The notes below the pieces were generated by a model that had not been told where the DNA came from, did no database searches, and saw nothing but the letters and a program-made list of their open reading frames with translations. Positions 35,375-44,393 of a stretch of 64,000 nt of DNA are shown in pieces. Both the position numbers and the translations under genes were made by a program. The DNA comes from Arthrobacter echini (GTDB lineage: Bacteria > Actinomycetota > Actinomycetes > Actinomycetales > Micrococcaceae), in NCBI RefSeq assembly GCF_008107445.1, contig NZ_VSLD01000005.1:1-64000 (forward strand), read 5' to 3'. Positions within the stretch are counted from its first letter, which is position 1; each line of letters opens with the position of its first letter.

Positions 35375-37397
35375 GAACCACTCCTATGGTCTCGATGGCG
35401 ACGTTGGCGCTCGTTACTTCCTGGTAGGACACTACGGGCAGGCCGGCGGCCTGCGGACCGACCAGGCGCTTGAGTGCCGGTCTGAGCGCCGGAGCGCAGA
35501 CCAGTGCGGCGCTGTGGCCGGCAGCTTCGATCTCGGCGAGCGTGGTCCGGACCGAGGCGATGAGGGCCTCGGAGCGGGACGGGTCGAGCAGGATCTGGGT
35601 GCCCTGGTCCGACGGGCGCAGTCCCTCGAGCATGGCCTGTTCCAGCAGCGGGTCGATCATGATGACGCGCAGCAGCGTCCCGTCGAGGTACTGCTGCGTC
35701 ACGGCGGGGCCCAGGGCCAGGCGTGCGGCCTCGATCAGGCCCTCCGGTTCCGAGGAGGACTTCGCCTTCAGAGTCAGCGCCTCGTAGATCCGGGCCAGAT
35801 CGTTGATGGGCACCTGCTCGGCCAGGAGACCCTGCAGAACGCGCTGCACCTCGGCGAGGGACAGCAGACCCGGGACCAGCTCCTCGACGGCCGATGGATT
35901 GACCTGCCGAACCCCGTCCGTCAGGACGCGGACGTCCTCGCGGGAGAGCAGCCGGGCGGCGTTGGACGTGATGACCGAGGACAGATGCGTGACGAGCACC
36001 GATACGCGATCGATCACGGTGGCGCCCGAGAGTTCGGCGTTGTGGCGGAGCTCCGACGGGACCCACTTCCCGGCGAGCCCGAACACCGGTTCGACGACGG
36101 CGAGGCCGGGCAGGTGCGCGAGGTGGTCCCCGAGGGCGAGGACCTTGCCGCGTGGCGCTTCGCCGCGCCCCGCCTCGACCCCGGCGATCTTGATGACGTA
36201 AGTGGCGGGCGGCAGGTCGATGCTGTCCCGGGTGCGCACCGGCGGTACCACGACGCCGAGCTCCAGGGCGATCTTCCGGCGCAGGGCACGCACGCGTCCG
36301 AGGAGGTCGTCGGGAGCCCCGGTGACCACGTCCACGAGATCCGGTGCGAGCAGCACCTCGAGGGCGTGGACGCGCATCTGTTCGAGGAGGTCGTCCGTGG
36401 TGTCCGTGGTGGGCGGCGCCGACTCCGCCTCGAGGGCCGCGGCGGCCGTCCGGGCGTCGTCGTCGGTCTTCTTGAGCCGCTGTGCCGTGATGATGAGCGC
36501 CGCGCCGACCGCGATGAACGGCAGCTTGGGCATTCCCGGGATGAGGGCCATGACGATCGCCGCGGCGCCGGCGATCCGCAGGGCGTTCTGCGACTGTCCG
36601 AGCTGCTGCGCCGCCGTGGAGCCCATGTCGGCCTCGGCGTTGGACCGCGTGACGATCATGCCGGTGGAGACGGCCATGAGCAGTGCCGGGATCTGCGTGA
36701 CGAGACCGTCGCCGATGGTCAGCAGACCGTACGTGCTCAGCGCCTCGGCGACGGGCAGGCCGTCCTGCACCATGCCGATCGCGATGCCGCCCACGAGGTT
36801 GATGATGATGATGATGATGCCGGCGATCGCATCGCCCTTCACGAACTTCGACGCACCGTCCATGGCGCCGTAGAAGTCCGCCTCCGCCGAGACCTCGGCG
36901 CGACGCTCGCGGGCCTGTGTGTCGGTGATCAGCCCGGCGTTGAGATCGGCGTCGATGGCCATCTGCTTGCCCGGCATGGCGTCGAGGGTGAAGCGGGCGC
37001 CCACCTCCGCCACACGCTCCGCGCCCTTGGTGACCACCACGAACTGGATGACCACGAGGATCAGGAAGACGACGGCGCCGATGATGATGGAGCCGCCCAC
37101 GGCCACGTGCCCGAAGGCCTCGATGACCTCCCCCGCGTAGCCCTCGCCGAGGACGAGGCGGGTGGAGGCCACATTGAGACCGAGGCGGAAGAGTGTCGCG
37201 ACGAGCAGGAGGGACGGGAACACAGAGAAGTCCAGCGGCTTGCGGATGAACATGGTGTTCAGCAGGATCACGAGCGCGAGCAGGATGTTCACGATGATCA
37301 GCATGTCGAGCAGGACCGAGGGGACCGGCACCACGAGGAGCAGGACGATGCCGACGACGCCGACGGGGACCAGGAACTTGGGCAGGGATGAGCGCAT
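35349..37397 (-). CDS. flhA: Flagellar type III export gate protein FlhA
   Basis: FlhA (682 residues) is the largest export-gate protein. About eight membrane helices occupy residues 10-320. The conserved FHIPEP-type region is represented by ARFTLDAMPGKQMAIDADLNAGLI near 135-158. The cytoplasmic export-substrate platform fills residues about 340-682, ending in QEVTSANVAIETIGVV. It follows flhB by three bases and overlaps the flhF-like gene. Start codon ATG. Confidence 0.96.
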   Translation of the reverse strand: MRSSLPKFLVPVGVVGIVLLLVVPVPSVLLDMLIIVNILLALVILLNTMFIRKPLDFSVFPSLLLVATLFRLGLNVASTRLVLGEGYAGEVIEAFGHVAVGGSIIIGAVVFLILVVIQFVVVTKGAERVAEVGARFTLDAMPGKQMAIDADLNAGLITDTQARERRAEVSAEADFYGAMDGASKFVKGDAIAGIIIIIINLVGGIAIGMVQDGLPVAEALSTYGLLTIGDGLVTQIPALLMAVSTGMIVTRSNAEADMGSTAAQQLGQSQNALRIAGAAAIVMALIPGMPKLPFIAVGAALIITAQRLKKTDDDARTAAAALEAESAPPTTDTTDDLLEQMRVHALEVLLAPDLVDVVTGAPDDLLGRVRALRRKIALELGVVVPPVRTRDSIDLPPATYVIKIAGVEAGRGEAPRGKVLALGDHLAHLPGLAVVEPVFGLAGKWVPSELRHNAELSGATVIDRVSVLVTHLSSVITSNAARLLSREDVRVLTDGVRQVNPSAVEELVPGLLSLAEVQRVLQGLLAEQVPINDLARIYEALTLKAKSSSEPEGLIEAARLALGPAVTQQYLDGTLLRVIMIDPLLEQAMLEGLRPSDQGTQILLDPSRSEALIASVRTTLAEIEAAGHSAALVCAPALRPALKRLVGPQAAGLPVVSYQEVTSANVAIETIGVVRATAAVSS

Positions 37398-37400
37398 GCT

Positions 37401-38501
37401 CTAGAAGCCTCCAGCGGCTGCGGGACGGAAGGGCAGGGTGTGCAGGCCGCGGGCGGCCCCCCTGGTCCTGAGGGACATGACGAAGGCCAGGATGCGGGCC
37501 ACCTGGTCGAAGTTCTCGAACGGGATCTCCTGGCCGAGTTCGCACGCGGCGTGCAGCGCACGGGCGAGCGGGATGTCGGAGACCATCGGCACCTGCTTCT
37601 TCTCCGCCTCCTCGCGGATCTTCGCCGCGATCACGCCGGCGCCCTTCGCGACCACGCGGGGTGCCGACCGCCCCGGCTCGTACTTCAGGGCCACGGCCAC
37701 GTGCGTGGGGTTGACGAGGACGACGTCGGCCCCGCCCACGGCGGCGATCATGCGGTTGCGGCTCATGGCCAGTTGCCGCGAGCGCCGCTGGGACTTGATG
37801 AGGGGATCACCCTCGGAACTCTTGTTCTCGTCCTTGACCTCCTTCTTGGTCATGCGGGTCTTCTTGCGGTTGCGGCGCATGACCACGAGGACGTCGAGGG
37901 CGGCCAGCGCGAGCCCGGCGAGGACCGCGGACTGCAGGAGGGCAGCAGCTCCACCGCCGGCGGTGTTGAGCAGGGATGCTACCGAGAGTCCGCCCGCGGC
38001 CATGAGCAGGGGCATGAGATTGCGGATCACGACGACGAGGACGAGGGCCACGACGGTGGTCTTGAGCAGGGCCTTTGCTCCCTGCCATAGTGCCTGTCCG
38101 CCGAGGATCCGCTTGAGGCCGTTGATCACGTTGAACTGCTCGAACTTGCCGGAGAACTTCTTCACCTGGATGCCGCCCTGCACGGCGGCGGTCCCGAGGA
38201 CCGCCACGAGCAGCACCACGAGGAACGGCCCGAGGCTCGCTGCGAGCGAGGCTCCGCCGTCGGCCAGGGCGTCGAGCGCCGTCGCCGGGTCGGGATGCGC
38301 GATGGTGTCCGCCACCCGCACCAGCTGCTCGGTGGCGGCGTCGGCCGCGCGCGAGATGAGCGACGGCAGCAGGACCGCTGCCGTCCCCACGCCGATCCAG
38401 GCCGTGAAGTCCTCGGACTTGGAGAGCTGGCCCTTGGAGCGGACCTCCTTCATCCGCTTGTCGGTGGCCTGCTCGGTCTTCTCGCCGGAATCCGCCGCCA
38501 T
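37401..38501 (-). CDS. flhB: Flagellar export switch protein FlhB
   Basis: FlhB (366 residues) switches export from rod/hook to filament substrates. The N-terminus has the usual KTEQATDKRMKEVRSKGQLSKSED charged segment, then four membrane helices (about 30-210). The cytoplasmic domain holds the autocleavage motif NPTH in VVLVNPTHVAVALKYEPG. The C-terminus continues past EIPFENFDQVARILAFVMSL with a short extra Gly/Ala tail. It lies one base from fliR and three from flhA. Confidence 0.96.
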   Translation of the reverse strand: MAADSGEKTEQATDKRMKEVRSKGQLSKSEDFTAWIGVGTAAVLLPSLISRAADAATEQLVRVADTIAHPDPATALDALADGGASLAASLGPFLVVLLVAVLGTAAVQGGIQVKKFSGKFEQFNVINGLKRILGGQALWQGAKALLKTTVVALVLVVVIRNLMPLLMAAGGLSVASLLNTAGGGAAALLQSAVLAGLALAALDVLVVMRRNRKKTRMTKKEVKDENKSSEGDPLIKSQRRSRQLAMSRNRMIAAVGGADVVLVNPTHVAVALKYEPGRSAPRVVAKGAGVIAAKIREEAEKKQVPMVSDIPLARALHAACELGQEIPFENFDQVARILAFVMSLRTRGAARGLHTLPFRPAAAGGF

Positions 38502-38502
38502 G

Positions 38503-39261
38503 TCAGCCCACCTCCATCAGGAGCGAGACGGCGTTCTCGGTGAGGGTGGACACCACGCGCGGCAGGGCGACGAACACGATGCCGCCGAGACTGAGGGTGA
38601 TGAAGATCTTCAGCGGGAAGCCGAGGGCGAAGGCGTTGAGCGCCGGCGCCACGCGCGTGAGGAGCCCGAGTCCGACGTCGGCCAGGAACAGGACAACGAT
38701 CAGTGGGCCGGCGATCTGGACCGAGGCGAGGAAGAGTCCGGTGACGGCGGTGGCGAGGGCGTCGACCGGCTCGGAGAGATCGAGTCCGCCCCCGAGGGGC
38801 AGGGCGGAGAAGGTGCGGACCAGCCCGCCGATGATCAGCTGGTAGCCGTCGGAGGTGAAGAGCAGCGTCAGCGCGGTGAGCTGGAACAGGCGGGCGAACT
38901 GCGCGCCGTTGACCATGGACTGCGGGTCGAAGCCCTGGGCCAGGGAGAAGCCACCGAAGAGGTCGATCAGCCCGCCGGCGGACTGGATGGCGGAGAACAC
39001 CACGAGCACCAGGAAGCCGAGGGCCGCGCCCACCACGAGCTCGAGGACCAGCGCCCCGACATACTGCCCGGTCCCGCCGGATTCGTACCCGTCCGCCACC
39101 TGCGGGGAGACGGCGAGCGCGAGCCCGAGCCCGAGCATCGCCTTCACGCGGGCGGGGATGGCGCGGTAGGAGAACGGCGGGGCGATCACGAGGAACGCGA
39201 CGATCCTGACGCCGGCGAGCATGATGGCCTCGATGCGGGACTGGTCGAGGGTGATGTCCAT
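38503..39261 (-). CDS. fliR: Flagellar export gate protein FliR
   Basis: FliR (252 residues) is an integral export-gate component. Several hydrophobic helices run along the protein, with the typical RIEAIMLAGVRIVAFLVIAPPFSYRAIP start, the GLALAVSPQVAD loop and FLADVGLGLLTRVAPALNAFALGFPLKI, the conserved FliR signature near 190-217. It is one base from both fliQ and flhB. Confidence 0.95.
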   Translation of the reverse strand: MDITLDQSRIEAIMLAGVRIVAFLVIAPPFSYRAIPARVKAMLGLGLALAVSPQVADGYESGGTGQYVGALVLELVVGAALGFLVLVVFSAIQSAGGLIDLFGGFSLAQGFDPQSMVNGAQFARLFQLTALTLLFTSDGYQLIIGGLVRTFSALPLGGGLDLSEPVDALATAVTGLFLASVQIAGPLIVVLFLADVGLGLLTRVAPALNAFALGFPLKIFITLSLGGIVFVALPRVVSTLTENAVSLLMEVG

Positions 39262-39262
39262 G

Positions 39263-39538
39263 TCAGCCGCCCCCGAGCAGACCGGGGATGCGCTCGAAGA
39301 GCTCGTGGGTGAAGGCGATCATCTCGGAGATCATCCAGTGCCCGCAGACGAGCAGGGCGATGCACACGGCGGCGGCCTTCGGTACGAAGGAGAGCGTGAC
39401 CTCCTGGATCTGGGTGATGGACTGCAGCAGCGAGATGGCGAAGCCCACCACGAGTGCGGTCAGCAGCACCGGCGCGGCCAGCTTGGCGGCGACCCAGATC
39501 CCCGCGACGCCGATGTCCAGGACGGCATTGGTGTCCAC
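39263..39538 (-). CDS. fliQ: Flagellar export gate protein FliQ
   Basis: FliQ (91 residues) has two membrane helices: about 17-37 (KLAAPVLLTALVVGFAISLLQ) and 51-73. They flank the conserved SITQIQEVTLSFVPK loop, the family hallmark. GTG start, one base after the fliP stop. FliPQR together form the core export channel. Confidence 0.95.
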   Translation of the reverse strand: MDTNAVLDIGVAGIWVAAKLAAPVLLTALVVGFAISLLQSITQIQEVTLSFVPKAAAVCIALLVCGHWMISEMIAFTHELFERIPGLLGGG

Positions 39539-39539
39539 G

Positions 39540-40421
39540 TCAACCGCCCTGGTAGCTGTTGATGAGCGCGGTGATGATCATGCCCCAGCCGTCCACGAGG
39601 ACGAACAGGAGGATCTTGAAGGGCAGCGAGATCATGACGGGCGGGAGCATCATCATGCCCATGGACATGAGGGCCGCCGAGACCACGAGGTCGATCACGA
39701 GGAACGGCACGAAGATCACGAAGCCGATGATGAACGCGGCCCGCAGCTCGGAGATCATGAAGGACGGGATGAGGGTGGTCAGCGGGACGCTCGCGGCGTC
39801 CTGCGGATTGGGTTGCCCGGCGGCCCGCGTCATGAGCGCGAGATCCTCCTGGCGCGTGTGGGCCAGCATGAAGGTCTGCAGCGGGCCGGCGCCGTCCTCG
39901 AGTGCCTCGGTGAACGTGGTGGCGCCGTCGAGATAGGGCTGGACGGCGAGGGTGTTGATCTCGGTCAGGACCGGCGCCATGATGAACAGCGACAGGAACA
40001 GGGCCAGTCCGGCGAGTACCTGGTTGGGCGGGATGGACGGCAGCGAGAGCGCGTTCCGGGTCATGGCGAGCACCACGAAGATCTTGGTGAAGGACGTCAT
40101 CATGAGCAGGAGCGCCGGAGCCACGGACAGCAGCGTGATCCCGATGAGGGTCAGGACGGCGGAGCTCGGCTCACCGTTGACGCCGTTGATCTCCACGGAC
40201 AGGCCGTCGTCGCTGCCGGGTGCTGCGGGCGGGGACGGCTCGGCGGGCGCCGACGGCGCGACCGGGCCGGGGAGGGTGGGGTCCAGCTCACCGGCATGAC
40301 CGCTGGATGCGCCGAGGAGCACGACGACGACGGCGAGCAGCATCGCGGCGGCCAGGGTGAGCAGCACCCGCGATGCGGTGCCGGGTGCGCGGACGGCTGC
40401 CGGGGACGACGTCGTCCTCAT
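39540..40421 (-). CDS. fliP: Flagellar export gate protein FliP
   Basis: FliP (293 residues) is made with a cleavable-type signal peptide (hydrophobic about 18-42, LLTLAAAMLLAVVVVLLG). A Pro/Ala-rich mature segment of about 40 residues follows. The family core has SFTKIFVVLAMTRNALSLPSIPPNQVLAGLALFLS near 125-160 and IGFVIFVPFLVIDLVVSAALMSMGMMMLPP near 235-264, both hallmark FliP regions. Its start overlaps the fliO end by four bases. Confidence 0.96.
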   Translation of the reverse strand: MRTTSSPAAVRAPGTASRVLLTLAAAMLLAVVVVLLGASSGHAGELDPTLPGPVAPSAPAEPSPPAAPGSDDGLSVEINGVNGEPSSAVLTLIGITLLSVAPALLLMMTSFTKIFVVLAMTRNALSLPSIPPNQVLAGLALFLSLFIMAPVLTEINTLAVQPYLDGATTFTEALEDGAGPLQTFMLAHTRQEDLALMTRAAGQPNPQDAASVPLTTLIPSFMISELRAAFIIGFVIFVPFLVIDLVVSAALMSMGMMMLPPVMISLPFKILLFVLVDGWGMIITALINSYQGG

Positions 40422-40981
40422 CCCGCCCGTCCATGCCGCAGGAAGACTGCGGTCTGCTTCCAGGTGGCCGGGGAGAGGATCGAGCCCTGCAGGGGCGCGG
40501 ACCGGACCGACCGGGATGCGGGTGTGGCACGCGCGGCACGGGCTGCGCGACGCGTGGCGAACGCCGGCTCCTCGTCGAGGGCGACGCGCAGCGAGGCGGC
40601 GAAGTCGGCGTCGGATGAGCGCGCGGCACGGGCCGGTCCTGGCGCGACGGCGGGAACCGGAGCGGCGGGAGCTGCGACGGCGGCGAGCGGTGCCGGGAGG
40701 TCACCCGCTCCCGGGACGGACTGCAGGGCGCGCGGTACCGCCGTGGAGTGGAGGACCGCGACGGACTGGTCGGTGACGCCCAGGTAGAAGCGGGTGCCCT
40801 CGGCGTCGAGCACCACCACCGAGGCCTTGGCGCCGATCCCCTGCCGAGCCACGACCGAGAGGAGACCCGCTCCGGCACGGTTCCCGTTCAGCTTGGAGAC
40901 CCGGCGGTGGAGGACGTAGAGCAGCGCGAGGACCACGCCGAGGGACAGGAGCACCCTCAGGCCGAGGACCACGGCGTCCAC
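40418..40981 (-). CDS. fliO: Flagellar protein FliO
   Basis: FliO (187 residues) is a bitopic membrane protein that helps assemble the FliP ring. One N-terminal helix (about 4-24, VLGLRVLLSLGVVLALLYVLH) is followed by a small beta domain. Its typical core is LSVVARQGIGAKASVVVLDAEGTRFYLGVTDQSV, similar to SpoA-like FliO. The C-terminal half is Ala/Pro/Arg-rich and poorly conserved. It sits between fliN and fliP with overlaps on both sides, the standard position. Confidence 0.88.
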   Translation of the reverse strand: MDAVVLGLRVLLSLGVVLALLYVLHRRVSKLNGNRAGAGLLSVVARQGIGAKASVVVLDAEGTRFYLGVTDQSVAVLHSTAVPRALQSVPGAGDLPAPLAAVAAPAAPVPAVAPGPARAARSSDADFAASLRVALDEEPAFATRRAARAARATPASRSVRSAPLQGSILSPATWKQTAVFLRHGRAG

Positions 40982-41685
40982 TACTGGGCGCCGTCTGCGA
41001 CGTCGAGGATCTGCGTGATGCGCACGGCGTAGTCCTGGTCGACGACCACGACCTCCCCGTGTGCCACGAGCCGGCCGTTGAGCAGCACGTCGGCGGGGGC
41101 CCCGGCGGAGCGGTCCAGCTCGATCACGGCGCCCGGTTCCAGGTCGAGCACATCGCGGACGGACATCCGGGTGCGGCCGATCTCCACGGTCATGGCCATC
41201 TCCACATTGCTGATGCGGCCGAGGTTCGACGCACCGGCCGAGCCCGAGGAGCGTCGCGGCGCGGCACCCGGACGGGTTCCCCTCAGGCGCACGGCGAACC
41301 AGCCCACCGCACCGGAGGGGCCCGCCAGGCGGAACACGGAGGTCTCCGCGTCGCGGAACAGCGCTACGGCGTCCTCCACGGCCGGTGTGCCGAGGACGCC
41401 GTCACCGAAGGAGACCGAGGCCGCCTCGAGGGCGGGCACCAGCACATCGGCCGGTGAGACCAGCGGTGACGGCGTGCCGGCCGCCGCGGCCAGCGGTCGG
41501 GTGTCGAGCAGGACGACAGCGAGATCGGCCGAGGAGGCTCCCACGAAGGAGGCGACGACGGCGGTGGCGGCGTTCGTGGAGGGGACATCGGAGCCGCTGC
41601 AGGGCTCGGCCGTCAGGGGTCCTGGGAGCGGCAGGCGTGCTGCCAGTGACGTTGCGGCCTCGTGCTCGGCGGTGGTGGTAATCAT
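40981..41685 (-). CDS. fliN: Flagellar motor switch protein FliN (FliY-like)
   Basis: This 234-residue protein has a C-terminal SpoA/FliN domain (about 155-232), with ISNVEMAMTVEIGRTRMSVRDVLDLEPGAVIELDR and LLNGRLVAHGEVVVVDQDYAVRITQI, which forms the lower C-ring. The N-terminal about 145 residues are an extra domain. It is loosely like the CheC-type region of Gram-positive FliY, but no CheC phosphatase motif is obvious. Plain FliN is only about 80-140 residues. It overlaps fliM by four bases and fliO by one. Confidence 0.9.
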   Translation of the reverse strand: MITTTAEHEAATSLAARLPLPGPLTAEPCSGSDVPSTNAATAVVASFVGASSADLAVVLLDTRPLAAAAGTPSPLVSPADVLVPALEAASVSFGDGVLGTPAVEDAVALFRDAETSVFRLAGPSGAVGWFAVRLRGTRPGAAPRRSSGSAGASNLGRISNVEMAMTVEIGRTRMSVRDVLDLEPGAVIELDRSAGAPADVLLNGRLVAHGEVVVVDQDYAVRITQILDVADGAQ

Positions 41686-42593
41686 GGTGTGGTGTTCTCC
41701 TCGGTGGTCACTACTACGCAGGCAAGGCGGGAGCCGTTCTGGCCCAGGGCCGCTTCACCGAGCCGCTGCCCGCTGACGGCGAGCTCGAAGGGGCGGTGCT
41801 GGGGGTGCGGCAGCTTCAGGACGTCCCCGACGGCGAGGTCGAGGATGCGCGAGGGCCGGACCGTGAGCGCGGCGAGCTGCACGGCGACGTCGACCGGCAC
41901 ATGCGCCACCTGCTGCTCGATCAGCTCGCGGGCATCCTCGCCGGTGGCCATGGGATTGGTGTCACCGAGCTGACCGAGCAACAGCTGCGCGGGGATGGCG
42001 ACGGTGGCCGGGCACGACCGCTCGCCCACCCGGATCTCGAAGGTGCCGACGATCATGAGCTCGGTGGTCGCCGCTGCCTGGGCGAACTGCGAGTTGTACT
42101 GGATCGAGTCGATGCTCAGCTGCTGCGTGAGGAGCGACCCGAGCGAGTAGTGCAGCCCCTCGAGCGCATCGTCCATGAGGCGCCGGATGAGCGCCTGCTC
42201 GATCTGGGTGAACTTCCGCTCACCGGGCGGGACCGTGCCATGCCCACCGAGCATCGAATCCACCCAGAACAGTCCGGCGGAGGCCGGGAACTGGATCACG
42301 GCCTTGTTGGTCTGGTCCGGGATGGCGCACAGGACCATCGCCGTCGTCGGCGGCAGGGAGGCCGCGTACTCGTTGTAGGTGTGCATGGCGACCTGCTCGC
42401 TGGTCACCTGCGAGATCACCCGGACCTTCGCGGTCAGCTGCGTACCCCACTGGCGGGCGAATGTCTCGAAGGCGAGTTCGAGGACGCGCGAGTGCTCACG
42501 CGCGAGCGTGGTGGGACGGCGGAAGTCATAGACATCCACCGCCCTGGCAGTGCCCGCGGGCACGCCAAAAGAAAGTTGTTCCTGGACCGTCAC
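41682..42593 (-). CDS. fliM: Flagellar motor switch protein FliM
   Basis: FliM (303 residues from the GTG at 42593) is the middle C-ring protein. The core domain has FRRPTTLAREHSRVLELAFETFARQW near 24-49, MLGGHGTVPPGERKFTQIEQALIRRLMDDALEGL near 128-161 and a C-terminal SpoA domain (about 225-300) ending near GQNGSRLACVVV. The N-terminus MTVQEQLSFGVPAG lacks the usual LSQxEIDALL motif that binds CheY-P. The frame is open 80 codons upstream, but that is the antisense-rich motB end and not FliM-like. A CCGATAG promoter element ends eight bases before the GTG. It begins the fliM-to-csrA segment. Confidence 0.94.
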   Translation of the reverse strand: MTVQEQLSFGVPAGTARAVDVYDFRRPTTLAREHSRVLELAFETFARQWGTQLTAKVRVISQVTSEQVAMHTYNEYAASLPPTTAMVLCAIPDQTNKAVIQFPASAGLFWVDSMLGGHGTVPPGERKFTQIEQALIRRLMDDALEGLHYSLGSLLTQQLSIDSIQYNSQFAQAAATTELMIVGTFEIRVGERSCPATVAIPAQLLLGQLGDTNPMATGEDARELIEQQVAHVPVDVAVQLAALTVRPSRILDLAVGDVLKLPHPQHRPFELAVSGQRLGEAALGQNGSRLACVVVTTEENTTP

Positions 42594-42601
42594 GCAGTCG
42601 A

Positions 42602-42629
42602 CTATCGGTCGGCGTCGTCCAGGTGTTAG
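42602..42629 (-). promoter_or_regulatory. Sigma-28-like promoter before fliM
   Basis: On the minus strand CTAA (42629-42626) and CCGATAG (42608-42602) are separated by 17 bases. The same pair with an 18-base spacer precedes fliC and flgB. It lies between the motB stop and the fliM GTG, which is only eight bases past the -10, so a leaderless or nearly leaderless transcript is likely. Confidence 0.6.
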
Positions 42630-42633
42630 CGGA

Positions 42634-43557
42634 TCACTGGGCGCCGGTGATCTCCGGGATGAGGGCGCGCACGCTCTCGGGTTCGTCGGAGTGGACCACG
42701 ATGTCCACGCGCCGGTTGAGTTCGAGCTCAGCCTTGCTGGTCCCAGGGGCCAGGGGGCGCGATTCACCGTAGCCGATGGCCGAGAGCCGCGGGGACGGGA
42801 CCTTGCCCGAGTCGATGAGGTGGCGGACCACATTGACCGCGCGTTCGGTGGACAGTTCCCAGTCGAGCGGCCTCGGGACGGAAGCGGGGAGGCGGGCCGT
42901 GTGCCCCTCGATCCCCACCTCGTTGGGGATGGTCGCCAGGATGGGCCCCACCACCCCGAGGACTCGGAGGGTCTGGTCGGTCAGCTCGGCGCTGTCCGGG
43001 AGGAAGAAGGTCTCGGAGCTGACGAGCCGGATGGTCAGCCCCCGCTCGTCGATGACGAAGCGGACGGCCTCGTCGAGCTCGTCGCCACGGAGCTCGCCGT
43101 CGATCCGCTCCTGCAGTGCACGGAGGGACTCGACCTCGGCGATCGCCCGTTCGCGGTCGCCCGCCGGCTCGGCGGCGTCTCCCTTGGCCGAGGGCAGGGG
43201 TGACGGCGTCGGTGCTGCGATCTCTGCGGCACCCGGCTCGTCCTTCTGTGTCTCAGGGTCGGCATCCGCGAACGCGGCTCCCCCTGCGAACGATTCGCCC
43301 TCGTCGTTGACGCGGTCGGCGGGGACCACGGTACCCTCGGCGGTATCCACGGTGGCCGTCTCCACGGTGCCGAAGCCCGTGGCGAGCGAGGCACGCAACT
43401 GCTCGAACTTCTGCTGGTCCACCGAGGACATCGCGTACAGCACGATGAACATGCACATGAGCACCGTGACCATGTCCATGTAGGACGCCATCCAGCGTTC
43501 GTCCGGGTGCTCCTCCGCGTGCTCCTGGCCTCGTTTGCGGTGCGGGCGTTTGCTCAC
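42634..43557 (-). CDS. motB: Flagellar motor stator protein MotB
   Basis: MotB (307 residues) anchors the stator to peptidoglycan and carries the proton-path aspartate. The single membrane helix near 25-45 contains it in ASYMDMVTVLMCMFIVLYAMS. A plug-like segment and a long acidic linker (about 50-160) lead to the OmpA-like peptidoglycan-binding domain (about 185-290), with VGIEGHTARLP and DWELSTERAVNVVRHLI. The usual GHTD reads GHTA. Its start overlaps motA by four bases. Confidence 0.94.
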   Translation of the reverse strand: MSKRPHRKRGQEHAEEHPDERWMASYMDMVTVLMCMFIVLYAMSSVDQQKFEQLRASLATGFGTVETATVDTAEGTVVPADRVNDEGESFAGGAAFADADPETQKDEPGAAEIAAPTPSPLPSAKGDAAEPAGDRERAIAEVESLRALQERIDGELRGDELDEAVRFVIDERGLTIRLVSSETFFLPDSAELTDQTLRVLGVVGPILATIPNEVGIEGHTARLPASVPRPLDWELSTERAVNVVRHLIDSGKVPSPRLSAIGYGESRPLAPGTSKAELELNRRVDIVVHSDEPESVRALIPEITGAQ

Positions 43558-44393
43558 GCGGCGGCCTGGCCCTGCTCGGTGATCGCCTCGTCCGAGCCCT
43601 TCGCCTTCTTCCCGGCGTCCTTGCCGGCCTTGCCGCTCTTGCCCTGCTCGTGCTGCGGAACCATGGCCTTCAGTCGCTCACCGAGCAGGCGGGGCTGGCT
43701 CCCGGCCTGTACCGCGAGGACACCCTCCATGAGGAGGGTCATGCGAGCGATCTCCATCTCGCCCAGGCGCTTGATGCGCGTGCCGATGGGCAGCCAGAGG
43801 AAGTTCGCCGAGAGCAGCCCCCACAGGGTCGCGACGAACGCCGCGGCGATCATGGGTCCGAGCTTGTCGGGGCTGGAGAGATTCTCCAGCACGTGGGTCA
43901 GCGAGACGACCGTCCCGATGATCCCCACGGTCGGGGCGTACCCACCGAGGCTCGCGAAGAACTTCGAGGCCGTGCGGTTGGTCTGGGAGGCCGACTCGAT
44001 CTCGTCCTCGAGGATCTCGCGCAGTTCCTCGCCGTCCGTGCCGTCGGCGATGTTCTGCAGCGCCCCGCGCAGGAAGGGGTCCGTGGCGGTGCTGGCCTCC
44101 TCCTCGAGGGCCAGGAGCCCCTCGCTGCGAGCCTTCTCGGCGAGCACCACCACGCTGTCGATCGTGTCCTGGGCCGGGACGGTCTTGCCCTTCATCGCCG
44201 GCGGTACGGCCTTGACGGCCACGATGAAGTCCTTGAGCGTGCCGCCGGCGATACCGATGGCGAGGGTGGCACCGAAGACCAGGACCATGGGTGCCGGCAG
44301 CAGGAGCGCCGAGACACTGGCGTGCTCCAGGGTGATCATCGCGTACAGCGAGCCGAAAGCGATGAGAATGCCGACGATTGTTGCGGGATCCAT
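43554..44393 (-). CDS. motA: Flagellar motor stator protein MotA
   Basis: MotA (279 residues) is the ion-channel partner of MotB. There are four membrane helices, two at the N-terminus (about 4-24 and 30-50) and two near 150-210. The second pair includes GGYAPTVGIIGTVVSLTHVLENLSSPDKLGPMIAAAFVATLWGLL, the MotA/ExbB signature. The cytoplasmic C-terminus ends in a Lys/Gly-rich tail (KSGKAGKDAGKKAKG). Its ATG overlaps the flbD stop by one base. Confidence 0.95.
   Translation of the reverse strand: MDPATIVGILIAFGSLYAMITLEHASVSALLLPAPMVLVFGATLAIGIAGGTLKDFIVAVKAVPPAMKGKTVPAQDTIDSVVVLAEKARSEGLLALEEEASTATDPFLRGALQNIADGTDGEELREILEDEIESASQTNRTASKFFASLGGYAPTVGIIGTVVSLTHVLENLSSPDKLGPMIAAAFVATLWGLLSANFLWLPIGTRIKRLGEMEIARMTLLMEGVLAVQAGSQPRLLGERLKAMVPQHEQGKSGKAGKDAGKKAKGSDEAITEQGQAAA

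Noticed and set aside
35514-37391. Plus-strand frame of 625 codons rich in His, Glu and Asp
   Set aside because: Exact antisense of flhA; its composition reflects codon bias of the real gene.
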